Made by a program: the position numbers and the translations under genes
Notes under the pieces: model-generated
Told to the model about the DNA's origin: nothing
Databases searched by the model: none
What the model saw: the letters and a program-made list of their open reading frames with translations, nothing else
In this document: positions 7,941-15,796 of the stretch, piece after piece
How positions within the stretch are numbered: position 1 is the stretch's first letter
Layout of the letters: each line of letters opens with the position of its first letter
NCBI RefSeq assembly: GCF_016924665.1
Contig: NZ_JAFFJT010000014.1
Span: 248,001-312,000 of the forward strand
DNA from: Nocardioides sp. SYSU D00038
GTDB lineage: Bacteria; Actinomycetota; Actinomycetes; Propionibacteriales; Nocardioidaceae
Length of the DNA stretch: 64,000 nt
Reading direction: 5' to 3'

Positions 7941-9159
7941 GCGGCTTGCGGCCCAGCACGTAGATCCGGTCGGTGGTCTCGCCGCGGTCGGGGCGGGCGC
8001 CGCGGTGGTACCACTCGAGGTCGACCAGACCGGCCGACTCCAGCAGGGCGACGACGTCGGCCCGCTCGTGCAGCACGAAGTCGAGGTCGACGGGCAGGTC
8101 CCACCACTCGTCGTGGTGGCGCACCTCGCCGCCCGCGTGCAGGGCGACCACGAGCAGGCCGCCGGGCACGATCGGGCGCACCAGCGCCGCGACCGCGTCG
8201 GGCAGCTCGGAACCGGCGAGGTGGATCAGGGAGTACCACGCCAGCACGGCCGACCAGCCCTCGGCGGTGGCCGGGCGCATCAGCCGCCGCAGGTCGCCGA
8301 CCTCGTAGCGGCCCTCGGGGTGGCGCTGCCGTGCCTGGGCGACCATCTCCGGCGAGAGGTCGAGCCCGGTGGCGTCCGCCCCCGCCCGGCGCAGGTGGTC
8401 GGTGACGTGGCCGGGCCCGCAGCCCACCTCGACCACCGGCCCGCCGGCCGCCTCGGCGGCCACCCGGTCGAGCAGCCAGGTCTCGAACGGCAGGTCGCGC
8501 AGCAGCTCGTCGCCGAGGCGGTCGGCGTACGTCGCCGCGACCGTGTCGTACGACGAGCGCACCCGCGCGTCGCGGGCCTCGGCCCCGCCGGCCAGCACCA
8601 CGTCGCGGTCGACCGCGGCCGCCTCGGGCGCCGCACCGGCCGGCCCCGAGCCCTCGACCGGCCCGAGCAGGTGGACCCAGCGGCTGTCCTGCTCGCGCGG
8701 CCCTCGCGGCAGCTCGCGCACCAGGGGCGGCTCCAGGGCGGCCATCGCGGTCAGGCACGCCTCGACCTCGCCCCGGTCGGCGAACGGGTGCAGCCGCTCG
8801 GTACGGCTGCGCAGCGCGCCGGGCGGTTGGGGCCCACGCAGGAGCAGCACGGTGAGCAGCGCCCGCTGGTCGGGCCCGAGACCCAGTCGCGGCACCAGGC
8901 TCTGGACGTACTTCATGGTCCGGCGACCGGAGTCCTGCCAGGTCACCGCGACCAGGTCCTTGGCCTTGAGCGCGCGCAGCGTCTCGTGCACGGTGCGCTC
9001 GTCGTAGTCGACCACCGGGTCGCGGCTGCTGGCCTGGTTGCAGGCCGAGCGCACGGCGTTGACGGTCATCGGGTAGGTCGCGGGGACGGTGACCTCCTTC
9101 TCGAGGAGGCTCCCCAGGACCCGCTGCTCAGTGGCGTCCAGCACCGGGAGGTCAGGCAC
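7936..9159 (-). CDS. YceH (DUF480) - SAM methyltransferase fusion protein
   Basis: The 407 residues hold two families. Residues 1-170 are YceH/DUF480, a tandem winged-helix protein: LDATEQRVLGSLLEKEVTVP, NAVRSACNQASSRDPVV and later LTVLLLRGPQPPGALRSRTERL. Residues about 200-407 are a class I methyltransferase with VVEVGCGPGHVTDHLRRAGA as SAM motif I and LDLSPEMVAQAR as motif II. YceH is usually a stand-alone protein of about 215 residues of unknown function. The fusion suggests a DNA- or protein-binding module attached to a methyl-transfer domain. GTG at 9157-9159 lies 7 bases after a TAGCCT -10 box, so the transcript is probably leaderless. The neighbours give no further clue. Confidence 0.85.
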   Translation of the reverse strand: MPDLPVLDATEQRVLGSLLEKEVTVPATYPMTVNAVRSACNQASSRDPVVDYDERTVHETLRALKAKDLVAVTWQDSGRRTMKYVQSLVPRLGLGPDQRALLTVLLLRGPQPPGALRSRTERLHPFADRGEVEACLTAMAALEPPLVRELPRGPREQDSRWVHLLGPVEGSGPAGAAPEAAAVDRDVVLAGGAEARDARVRSSYDTVAATYADRLGDELLRDLPFETWLLDRVAAEAAGGPVVEVGCGPGHVTDHLRRAGADATGLDLSPEMVAQARQRHPEGRYEVGDLRRLMRPATAEGWSAVLAWYSLIHLAGSELPDAVAALVRPIVPGGLLVVALHAGGEVRHHDEWWDLPVDLDFVLHERADVVALLESAGLVDLEWYHRGARPDRGETTDRIYVLGRKPR

Positions 9160-9166
9160 GCCCCCG

Positions 9167-9172
9167 AGGCTA
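9167..9172 (-). promoter_or_regulatory. -10 box of a leaderless promoter
   Basis: TAGCCT on the minus strand ends 7 bases before the GTG of the YceH-methyltransferase gene. No ribosome site is visible between them. Confidence 0.5.
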
Positions 9173-9211
9173 GGACACCGCCGGCAGGCCGGGCAGGCCG
9201 GGCAGGGCGGC

Positions 9212-10087
9212 TCAGGCGGCGAGGCGGGTGCGCTGCGGGTTGGCCACCGGGTCTGCCGCCGGGGTGGTCGGCTCGGCGGTCGGCTCGGCGGTGACGGCGA
9301 GCGCCTTGTCGAGCCGGCGGGCGACCCGGGCCCGGCGCCACTCGGTGAGCAGCGTGCGCAGCACCCGGAGGCCGTCGCGGACGGCGTGCAGGTTCGACTC
9401 GCCGTGCACCCGCAGGCGCTCGACGCTCGGGACCTCGGAGATCGTGGCCTCGGCGGCGGCGAAGCGACAGGCGATGACGGTCTCGATCTCGAAGCCGTCG
9501 CCCCAGAACATCTCGCCCCGGGGGTGCACCAGACGGTGGTCGGGCAGGTCGAGCACCGGGATCATGTCAGCCCAGAAGGCGTTGTAGCCGTAGCATAGGT
9601 CGCTGTAGCGGGTGCGGAAGGAGAGGTTGAACACCTGGTTGAGGCCCCAGTTGCCCAGCGAGCGGACCGGGGTGATGTCGGCGGAGCCGCCGCCCTCGCA
9701 GAAGCGCGACCCCTTGGCGACGTCGGCGCCGGCGACCAGGGCCGCGACGAAGCGGTCGATCTCGGCCGGGTCGGCGGAGACGTCGGCGTCGAACATCACC
9801 ACGACGTCGCCGGTCACGGCAGCGAAGCCGGCGGCCAGCGCGTTGCCCTTGCCCTTGCGGACCTGGCGGACGACCTTGAGGCCGGGTACGGCGCGACGCG
9901 CCACCTCGACGGTGTCGTCGACCGAGCCGCCGTCGACCAGGATCACCTCGTGGCAGTCGACGGTGGCCACCAGGTCGGGCAGCACGATCTCGAGGTTCCG
10001 GGCCTCGTTGAGCGCCGGCACGACGACGCTGATCCGCGGTGCGGCGGTGTTGCGTCGGGCGGCCTGCTCGGCGGTGAAGATGCTCAT
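9212..10087 (-). CDS. Glycosyltransferase family 2
   Basis: A cytosolic GT-A enzyme of 291 residues. It shows the opening VVVPALNEARNLEIVLP, the nucleotide-binding VILVDGGSVDDTVEVARR, the metal-binding region VVVMFDADVSADP (DxD) and the acceptor-side motif GDGFEIETVIACRF. The family includes polyprenyl-phosphate mannosyl/glucosyltransferases and glucosyl-3-phosphoglycerate synthases. The loop RYSDLCYGYNAFW resembles lipid-linked sugar enzymes, but the substrate is not deducible. ATG at 10085-10087 (MSIFTAEQ) is preferred over an in-frame GTG 24 bases upstream; the ribosome site is weak for either. The tail is Thr/Pro/Ala-rich and probably disordered. It seems to be a single-gene unit. Confidence 0.83.
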   Translation of the reverse strand: MSIFTAEQAARRNTAAPRISVVVPALNEARNLEIVLPDLVATVDCHEVILVDGGSVDDTVEVARRAVPGLKVVRQVRKGKGNALAAGFAAVTGDVVVMFDADVSADPAEIDRFVAALVAGADVAKGSRFCEGGGSADITPVRSLGNWGLNQVFNLSFRTRYSDLCYGYNAFWADMIPVLDLPDHRLVHPRGEMFWGDGFEIETVIACRFAAAEATISEVPSVERLRVHGESNLHAVRDGLRVLRTLLTEWRRARVARRLDKALAVTAEPTAEPTTPAADPVANPQRTRLAA

Positions 10088-10453
10088 CTGCGGTGTGTCC
10101 CCTGTGTGCACGTGTCCGTGTCCTCGGCCGACCGGGCCCCTCGGCCGGTCGTCCGCCGACCCCCCATGGCCGGTCCGACACGAGGAACCCTAGGCACCCG
10201 CGAGCGGCGGCGCGACCCGCCGCGACACGGCAACCGCCGGGTAACACGGACGGCATCGTCGCAGGTCAGAGCGGGTGCCGCAGCTCGGCCGCCTGACACC
10301 CCCCGGGGTTTGCGTGACCGAGTTGTGCACCCCATGGACGTCTTGTTACCGCCCGGTTACCGAGCGGTGCACCTGCCGCGTGTCCCGGCCCACACCGCGG
10401 CGCCCGCGGTCTGGACCACCCCGCTCCGACCAGGGCCCGGCGACCACGACCGA
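10088..10453. other. Intergenic stretch with no gene recognised
   Basis: 366 bp between two minus-strand genes. Both strands lack a frame with family-like sequence. The upstream promoter of the GT2 gene should lie here but no convincing -10/-35 pair stands out. A short GACCGAGTTGT (10316-10326) repeats the unit seen at 203-232. Confidence 0.5.
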
Positions 10454-10975
10454 CTACGGCCCGGCGACCAGGGTGGTGATCGTCGCGGCGTCCGGGTCCC
10501 AGAGCCGCAGCCTGGCCAGCGACACCGCGCGCCGGCCGTGGTCGAGCACCCGCACCGCCGCCTCCAGCTGCTCGCGCGGCAGGCGACGGGCCAGGGTCAG
10601 GTGGGGCAGCCAGCCGCGGTGGCGGTGACCCCGGGTCTCCGCCCGAAGCCGCAACGCGAGGCCGGTCACCTCGTCGGGCACCTCCAGCGCCCAGGCGAGC
10701 GTCACCCGCGGGCCACCGAAGACCACCAACCCGGCCACCTGGGCCGGCACCGGCAGCAGCGGCCGGGTCAGCGCAGCGGCCAGCTCGCGGACCGTCGGCG
10801 TGACCGGCTCCTCGGTGGCGACCAGCGTCACGTGCGGCTCGTTGGTGGTGCCCCGGTGGTCCAGCTGCGAGGGCAGCCCGGCGTCGCGCAGCGCCTGCCA
10901 GTCGGCGCGCACGGCCGTCTGCCCCGCGTCGTCCGGGGTGAGCTCGAGGGCGTGCAGGCGGACCACGCCGGCCAC
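10454..10975 (-). CDS. 2'-5' RNA ligase / cyclic phosphodiesterase (LigT-like) family protein
   Basis: A small 2H-phosphoesterase of about 173 residues. The two catalytic HxT motifs are PHVTLVATEE and PHLTLARRL, spaced about 80 residues apart as in LigT and ThpR proteins. Family members hydrolyse 2',3'-cyclic phosphates of RNA or nucleotides. The physiological substrate here is unknown. Three GTG starts are possible (11003-11005, 10973-10975, 10964-10966). The middle one keeps the protein close to family length and out of the hairpin at 10990-11013; the choice is uncertain. It stands alone behind the side-chain operon terminator. Confidence 0.75.
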   Translation of the reverse strand: MAGVVRLHALELTPDDAGQTAVRADWQALRDAGLPSQLDHRGTTNEPHVTLVATEEPVTPTVRELAAALTRPLLPVPAQVAGLVVFGGPRVTLAWALEVPDEVTGLALRLRAETRGHRHRGWLPHLTLARRLPREQLEAAVRVLDHGRRAVSLARLRLWDPDAATITTLVAGP

Positions 10976-10989
10976 CGTGCCACACGACA

Positions 10990-11013
10990 CCCGCCGGGCC
11001 CCCACCCGGCGGG
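10990..11013 (-). terminator. Terminator hairpin after ltp2
   Basis: CCCGCCGGG (10990-10998) and CCCGGCGGG (11005-11013) form a perfect 9-bp stem with a 6-base loop, 5 bases downstream of the ltp2 stop. No U-tract follows, as is common in GC-rich actinobacteria. Confidence 0.65.
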
Positions 11014-11018
11014 ACGGA

Positions 11019-12182
11019 TCAGCGCGAGAGCACCAGGCCCGAGGTCGGCACCCCGGTGCCGGCGGTGACCAGCACGTGCTCGGCCTCGACGGGGTTGACC
11101 GAGGTGCCGCGCAGCTGGCGCACGGCCTCCGCGATGCCGTTCATGCCGTGGATGTAGGCCTCGCCGAGCTGACCGCCGTGGGTGTTGAGCGGCAGCCGAC
11201 CGCCCACCTCGATCGCGCCGTCCGCGATGAACCCGGGCGCCTCGCCCCGACCGCAGAAGCCCAGCTCCTCCAGCTGCATCAGCACGTAGGGCGTGAAGTG
11301 GTCGTAGAGGATCGCCATCGGCACGTCGTCCGGGGTGAGCCCCGACTGGCGCCACAGCTCGCGGCCCACGACACCCATCTCCGGGATGCCGATGTCGTCG
11401 CGGTAGTAGGAGGTCATCACGAACTGGTCGCGACCGCTGCCCTGCGCCGCCGCGGTGACCACCGCGGGGGTCTGGGGCAGGTCGCGGGCCCGTTCGGCCG
11501 AGACCACCACCAGCGCCACCGCGCCGTCGCTCTCCTGGCAGCAGTCGAGCAGGTGCAGCGGGTCGACGATCATCCGCGAGGACTGGTGGTCCTCGAGGGT
11601 GATCGGCCGCTCGAAGAAGAACGCCGCCGGGTTGGTCGCCGCGTGCCGACGGTCGGCGACGGCCACCCGCCCGAAGTCCTCCGACGTGGCGCCGTACTCG
11701 TGCATGTAGCGGCGGGCCTGCATGGCCACGGTGGCCGCCGGCGTGCCCAGCCCCATGGGGTAGGACCAGGCGTTGTCGAGGCCGTTGGTGTTGACCTGGG
11801 TGGCCGCGGCCAGCGAGAACTGCCCGAACCGGCTCTCGGAGCGCTCGTTGAAGCCGCGGTAGCAGACCACGACGTCGGCGACGCCGGTCGCGACCGCCAT
11901 CGCCGCCTGCTGCACGGTGGCGCACGCCGCGCCGCCGCCGTAGTTGATCCGGCTGAAGAAGCGCAGCTCGGGGATCCCGAGCTCGCGGGCCACCGCGATC
12001 TCCGAGGAGGTGTCCATCGTGAACGTCGTGAGTCCGTCGACGTCGGCGGCGGTGAGGCCGCAGTCGGCGAGCGCCGCCCGCACCGCCTCGACGGAGAGCT
12101 GGAGCTCGGAGCGACCGGAGGCCTTGGAGAACTCGGTGGCGCCGATGCCGGCGATCGCGGCCCGGCCGGAGAGCCCGCTCAC
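11019..12182 (-). CDS. ltp2: Steroid side-chain retro-aldolase Ltp2 (thiolase fold)
   Basis: Cleaves 17-hydroxy-3-oxo-4-pregnene-20-carboxyl-CoA to androst-4-ene-3,17-dione and propionyl-CoA, the last step of side-chain removal. The 387 residues are thiolase-like lipid-transfer family: AAIAGIGATEFSKASGRSE at the N-terminus, FSRINYGGGAACATVQQAA, LHLLDCCQESDGAVALVVVS, and the C-terminal THGGQLGEAYIHGMNGIAEA. GTG at 12180-12182 overlaps the ChsH1 stop by four bases (GTGA), indicating coupling. It is the last gene of the igr-like operon, the same position as Rv3540c. The known enzyme needs the DUF35 domain of ChsH2, here a separate protein encoded just upstream. Confidence 0.92.
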   Translation of the reverse strand: MSGLSGRAAIAGIGATEFSKASGRSELQLSVEAVRAALADCGLTAADVDGLTTFTMDTSSEIAVARELGIPELRFFSRINYGGGAACATVQQAAMAVATGVADVVVCYRGFNERSESRFGQFSLAAATQVNTNGLDNAWSYPMGLGTPAATVAMQARRYMHEYGATSEDFGRVAVADRRHAATNPAAFFFERPITLEDHQSSRMIVDPLHLLDCCQESDGAVALVVVSAERARDLPQTPAVVTAAAQGSGRDQFVMTSYYRDDIGIPEMGVVGRELWRQSGLTPDDVPMAILYDHFTPYVLMQLEELGFCGRGEAPGFIADGAIEVGGRLPLNTHGGQLGEAYIHGMNGIAEAVRQLRGTSVNPVEAEHVLVTAGTGVPTSGLVLSR

Positions 12183-12568
12183 GCGACCGCCACCGTGACG
12201 GTGCCGGTGACGTGGTCGCCCAGGGAGACGCGGCCGACGACGGCGATGGTGGCCCGCCCGTCGACCACCTCGGTGACCTCGCCGCTGAACGTCAGCGTGT
12301 CGTAGGGGTGGGCGGGGGCGCCGAGCCGGATCGCGATGCCGCGCAGCTCGGTGTCGTGGCCGGCCCAGTCGACGACGAACTTCTCGACCAGCCCGTTGGT
12401 GGTGAGGATGTTCATGAAGATGTCCCTCGACCCCGACGCCTGGGCGATGTCGCGGTCGTGGTGGACGTCCTGCCAGTCGCGGGTCGCGATCGCGGTGCTG
12501 ACGATCGTGGTGGGGGTCAGCGGCAGGCTCCACTCCGGGATCGTGTCGCCGGCCTGGATCGTCCTCAT
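12179..12568 (-). CDS. chsH1: ChsH1, small hot-dog subunit of the steroid enoyl-CoA hydratase
   Basis: 129 residues of MaoC-like hot-dog fold. WQDVHHDRDIAQASGSRDIF (about residues 32-51) carries the hydratase His/Asp region, and NGLVEKFVVDW follows. With ChsH2 it hydrates the C17(20) double bond of 3-oxo-4,17-pregnadiene-20-carboxyl-CoA. ATG at 12566-12568 overlaps the stop of the DUF35 gene (ATGA), and its own stop overlaps the ltp2 GTG. Corresponds to Rv3541c in M. tuberculosis by order, size and sequence. Confidence 0.9.
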   Translation of the reverse strand: MRTIQAGDTIPEWSLPLTPTTIVSTAIATRDWQDVHHDRDIAQASGSRDIFMNILTTNGLVEKFVVDWAGHDTELRGIAIRLGAPAHPYDTLTFSGEVTEVVDGRATIAVVGRVSLGDHVTGTVTVAVA

Positions 12569-12972
12569 GCCTCCACCTTCCGCCACACGGGCAGGGTCAG
12601 CTCGTCGTCGACGGGGTTGAAGTCCACCCGCAGCCGGGTGCCGATCTCGAGGTCCGGCCCGTCGGGCCCGTCCGGGACCCCGACCACCTCCCCCACCATC
12701 CGGACGCCCTCGTCGAGGTCGACCAGCGCGATCACGATCGGCAGCTCCTTGCCCGGCACCGGCGGGTGACGGTGGACGACGTAGGAGAAGACGGTGCCGG
12801 TGCCGGCGGCGACCAGGTGGCCGCGGTCGTAGGCCTCGCACGACTGGCAGGCCGGGCCGGGCGGAAACCGCTTGGCCCCGCAGGCGTTGCAGACCTGGAT
12901 CCGCAGCTCGCCCTGCCGGGTGCCGTCCCAGAAGAACTGCGAGTCGCGGTTGACCATGGGTCGGACGGCCAT
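12565..12972 (-). CDS. Stand-alone DUF35 (zinc ribbon/OB-fold) protein, C-terminal half of ChsH2
   Basis: 135 residues. A zinc ribbon with four cysteines (QVCNACGAKRFPPG, then CQSCEAYDRG, about residues 28-50) is followed by an OB-fold (AAGTGTVFSYVVHRHPP, IVIALVDLDEGVRMVGEV). In M. tuberculosis this module is the C-terminal domain of ChsH2 (Rv3542c), which binds and activates the Ltp2 aldolase. Here it is its own gene. The ATG at 12970-12972 directly abuts the stop of the MaoC gene, and its stop overlaps ChsH1. The reading frame differs from the MaoC gene, and both have clean ends, so this is an organised split rather than a sequencing frameshift in obvious form. A single-base indel right at the join cannot be wholly excluded. 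Confidence 0.88.
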   Translation of the reverse strand: MAVRPMVNRDSQFFWDGTRQGELRIQVCNACGAKRFPPGPACQSCEAYDRGHLVAAGTGTVFSYVVHRHPPVPGKELPIVIALVDLDEGVRMVGEVVGVPDGPDGPDLEIGTRLRVDFNPVDDELTLPVWRKVEA

Positions 12973-13494
12973 TCAGCGCTCCCTCGGGACGAACTTGAGC
13001 ACGCGGAAGAGCATGGTGGCGACCTTCTCGGTGGAGCCGTCGGGGTGGTCGACGTACCAGGTGTTGCGCGAGGTCACGAAGTAGCCCTCGCCCATCGCGG
13101 TCCGCTTGGGCCCGACGACGGATTCGAGGGCGCTGGTGACGCGCACCTCCTCGCCGACCCGCAGGTAGCGCTCGTAGGTCTGCTCGCAGTTGGTGCCGAG
13201 GACGGCGGCGTAGCCCTCCTCGGTGAGCAGCTCGGTCATCCGGCTGAGCGGGTCCTCCGGCGGCCGCTTGCGGCCCAGGCCGGGCATCGTCCAGACCTGG
13301 GCCATCGACGGCGGGGCCTCGCCGCGGCGGAACCGCTCGTTGTCGTAGCCCATCGCGTCGAGCCAGGTGCCGATGGTCGCCTGGTTGACGGCGTACGGCG
13401 CCCGCGACTCGGCCGCTTCGCCGAGCGCCTTGATCTCCTCGGCCGCGGCCATGATCCGTTCGTGCCGCGCGGCGCTCCCCTGCGCCGCGCTCAT
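12973..13494 (-). CDS. chsH2: MaoC-like hot-dog subunit corresponding to the N-terminal half of ChsH2
   Basis: 173 residues. Hot-dog hydratase fold recognisable from APYAVNQATIGTWLDAMGYDN (residues 32-52), PPSMAQVWTMPGLG and a C-terminal YFVTSRNTWYVDH with MLFRVLKFVP. It should pair with ChsH1 to form the steroid-CoA hydratase. The family protein in mycobacteria has about 310 residues because it also carries a DUF35 domain, which here is the next gene with no gap. ATG at 13492-13494 overlaps the stop of the fused dehydrogenase (ATGA). An in-frame stop at 12973-12975 ends it before the ribbon. Confidence 0.87.
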   Translation of the reverse strand: MSAAQGSAARHERIMAAAEEIKALGEAAESRAPYAVNQATIGTWLDAMGYDNERFRRGEAPPSMAQVWTMPGLGRKRPPEDPLSRMTELLTEEGYAAVLGTNCEQTYERYLRVGEEVRVTSALESVVGPKRTAMGEGYFVTSRNTWYVDHPDGSTEKVATMLFRVLKFVPRER

Positions 13495-15683
13495 CGCGGC
13501 ACCCGCGGCAGCCCGAGGCCGAACATCGAGATCAGCTCGCGCTGCACCTCCTGGACGCCACCGCCGAAGGTCAGCACCAGGTTGCGCTTCTGCTGGGCGT
13601 CGAAGTACTCCACCAGCTGGCGGGTCTCGGCGTCGGAGGGGTCGCCGTAGCGGTGCACGACCGCGACCAGGTCGGCGGCGAGGTGCTGCACCTGGTCGGC
13701 GGCGAACACCTTCGACGACGACGCGTCGCCCACCGAGATCTCGCCCTGCGCGGCCGCGCGGGCAACCTCCCAGTTGAGCAGCTCGTTGACGCGGAACACC
13801 GCGGTGGTGCGGCCGATGACCTCGCGCACGTCGGGCCGGTCGACCACCCCCGCCTTGGTGGCCCACTCCACGACCCGGTCGCGCAGCCCCTCGATCCGGC
13901 CGGCCGGGCCCAGCATCACCCGCTCGTGGTTGAGCTGGGTGGTGATCAGCTTCCAGCCCTGGTTCTCCTCGCCGACGAGCATGTCGACCGGCACCCGCAC
14001 GTCGTTGAAGTACGTCGCGTTGACGTGGTGGGAGCCGTCGGCGGTGATGATCGGCGTCCAGGAGTAGCCGGGGTCGCTGGTGTCGACGATGAGGATCGAG
14101 ATGCCCTTGTGCTTCGGGGCGTCGGGGTCGGTGCGCACCGCGAGCCAGAGGTAGTCGGCCTGGTGGCCGCCGGTGGTCCAGAGCTTCTGCCCGTTGACGA
14201 CGTAGTGGTCGCCGTCGCGGCGCGCGGTGGTGCGCAGCGAGGCGAGGTCGGTGCCGGCGTCGGGCTCGGAGTAGCCGATCGCGAAGTGCACGTCGCCGGC
14301 GAGGATCCGCTTGAGGAACAGGTCCTTCTGCTTCTGGGTGCCGTAGCGGATCAGCGTCGGGCCGACGGTCTGCAGCGTCACCGCCGGCAGGTGCACGTCG
14401 GCGAGCTGGGCCTCGTTGGCGAAGATCGTCTGCTCGACCTCGCCGAGCCCGTGCCCGCCGTACTCCTTCGGCCAGCCGACGCCCATCCAGCCGTCGGCGC
14501 CCATCTGTCGGATCACCCGCTGGTAGGTCTCGCCGTGCCGGTCGCGACCCATGTCGACGTGCTCGTCGTGGCTGGCCAGCCCGGCGAAGTAAGAGCGCAG
14601 CTCGGCCTTGAGCGCGCGCTGGTCGGCGCTGAGCTCGAGGTTCTTGGCGGTAGGGTCCTCGACGCGCACGTCGCCGGCGAGCGTGCCGAGGGCGTGGGCG
14701 ATGTCGGTGACCCAGGAGAAGTAGTGGTGCAGCGGGTAGGTCTCGTCGACTCCCATGCCGCCGTGGAGGTGGTGGCAGGTGCGCAGCGCCCGCGGCGCCT
14801 CGGTGGTGACCCAGTGCGCGGCCACCGCGAGGTCGTCGGTGGCGTCGAGCCCCTGGGCGACCCGCCAGGCGGCGTTCTCGGCGGCCAGGTCGACGGTGCG
14901 CGAGGCGATGTAGATGTCGGCCGCCTGCATCGCGACCGCCTGGAACTGGGCCAGCGCGCGGCCGAACTGGGTGCGGCCCTTGATGTAGGAGGCGGTGAGG
15001 TCGCGCGCGCCCGCGACCAGCCCGGCGGCGGTGAGGCAGAGCCCGGCGACGGCGAGCTCGCGCAGGGTGCGGCCGGCGCCGTCGCCCAGGGGCTCGGCGG
15101 TCGCGCCCTCGAGGACGACGGTGTGGCGGGTGATCCGGGCCGAGCTGGACGACTCCAGCAGCGTGACGCCGGGGTCGTCGACGTCGACGAGCACCACGAC
15201 GTCGCGCTCCCCCTCCGTGGCGGTGACCAGCAGGCGGCCCGAGCCGGCGACGTCGGAGACGTCGATCTTGCGGCCGGTGACCCGGCCGTCGGCGTACGTC
15301 GTCGCGGCGGGCTCGCCGATGGGCGTGCCGACCTCGCGCACCGCGGGGGTGAGCCGCAGGGTGCCGGCGGCCACGGCCGGCAGCAGCGCGGCCTGCTGCT
15401 CGGGGCTGCCGTGCGCCGCCAGGGTCAGCGCGCCGCAGCAGAGCGTCTCCCACACCGGCAGGTGCCGGGCGCGGGCACCGGTCTCGCGCAGCAGCACCCC
15501 GACGGCCTCGAGGCCGAGCCCCTCGCCGCCGTGCTCGGTCGGCACCGCCAGGCCGAGCAGCCCGGCCGCCGCCAGGTCGGCCCACCCCGCATCGCGGTCG
15601 AGGGCCTCGCGGACCACCGAGCGCACCGCGTCGAGTGCCTCCCGCTCGTCCTGGTCGGGGAGGAGGTAACCATCGGTGGCCAC
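13491..15683 (-). CDS. Fused FadE28-FadE29 (ChsE1-ChsE2) steroid acyl-CoA dehydrogenase
   Basis: 730 residues with two acyl-CoA dehydrogenase domains. Residues about 1-345 match FadE28/ChsE1: LLGLAVPTEHGGEGLGLEAV, GRTQFGRALAQFQAVAMQAA and CHHLHGGMGVDETYPLHHYF. Residues about 355-730 match FadE29/ChsE2: MGVGWPKEYGGHGLGEVEQT, HFAIGYSEPDAGTDLASLR, GQKLWTTGGHQADYLWLAVR and LTFGGGVQEVQRELISMFGL. In M. tuberculosis these are two genes whose products form an alpha2beta2 enzyme that desaturates the 3-carbon side chain at C17-C20. The junction (VRVEDPTAKNLELSADQRAL) has no internal stop. GTG at 15681-15683 has an AGGAG site upstream. The KstR box at 15734-15747 covers a TACAGT -10. First gene of a five-gene coupled operon ending with ltp2. 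Confidence 0.93.
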   Translation of the reverse strand: MATDGYLLPDQDEREALDAVRSVVREALDRDAGWADLAAAGLLGLAVPTEHGGEGLGLEAVGVLLRETGARARHLPVWETLCCGALTLAAHGSPEQQAALLPAVAAGTLRLTPAVREVGTPIGEPAATTYADGRVTGRKIDVSDVAGSGRLLVTATEGERDVVVLVDVDDPGVTLLESSSSARITRHTVVLEGATAEPLGDGAGRTLRELAVAGLCLTAAGLVAGARDLTASYIKGRTQFGRALAQFQAVAMQAADIYIASRTVDLAAENAAWRVAQGLDATDDLAVAAHWVTTEAPRALRTCHHLHGGMGVDETYPLHHYFSWVTDIAHALGTLAGDVRVEDPTAKNLELSADQRALKAELRSYFAGLASHDEHVDMGRDRHGETYQRVIRQMGADGWMGVGWPKEYGGHGLGEVEQTIFANEAQLADVHLPAVTLQTVGPTLIRYGTQKQKDLFLKRILAGDVHFAIGYSEPDAGTDLASLRTTARRDGDHYVVNGQKLWTTGGHQADYLWLAVRTDPDAPKHKGISILIVDTSDPGYSWTPIITADGSHHVNATYFNDVRVPVDMLVGEENQGWKLITTQLNHERVMLGPAGRIEGLRDRVVEWATKAGVVDRPDVREVIGRTTAVFRVNELLNWEVARAAAQGEISVGDASSSKVFAADQVQHLAADLVAVVHRYGDPSDAETRQLVEYFDAQQKRNLVLTFGGGVQEVQRELISMFGLGLPRVPR

Positions 15684-15733
15684 GCTGTGTGCTCCTGACT
15701 TCGGGGTACCGGTGCCTGCTCGGGCACCGAAAC

Positions 15734-15747
15734 TGTAACGTGTTCTA
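15734..15747. promoter_or_regulatory. KstR operator before the side-chain operon
   Basis: TGTAACGTGTTCTA is an exact TNNAACNNGTTNNA match. On the minus strand it overlaps a TACAGT -10 box (15732-15737) for the fused dehydrogenase. The divergent alpha/beta hydrolase at 15797 may share the control. Confidence 0.82.
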
Positions 15748-15796
15748 CCTCAGATCGAGCCGAGCGTCGAGAGCCGGCCAGCGAGCGGGGTGGGAG

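Noticed and set aside
10088..10453. Riboswitch or small RNA upstream of the GT2 gene
   Set aside because: No recognised conserved core or convincing nested stems could be seen by eye.
12960..12985. Frameshift joining the two ChsH2 pieces as a sequencing error
   Set aside because: Both genes have proper start and stop codons and the next gene start overlaps as in the rest of the operon. A real split is more likely, though read-level checking is advisable.
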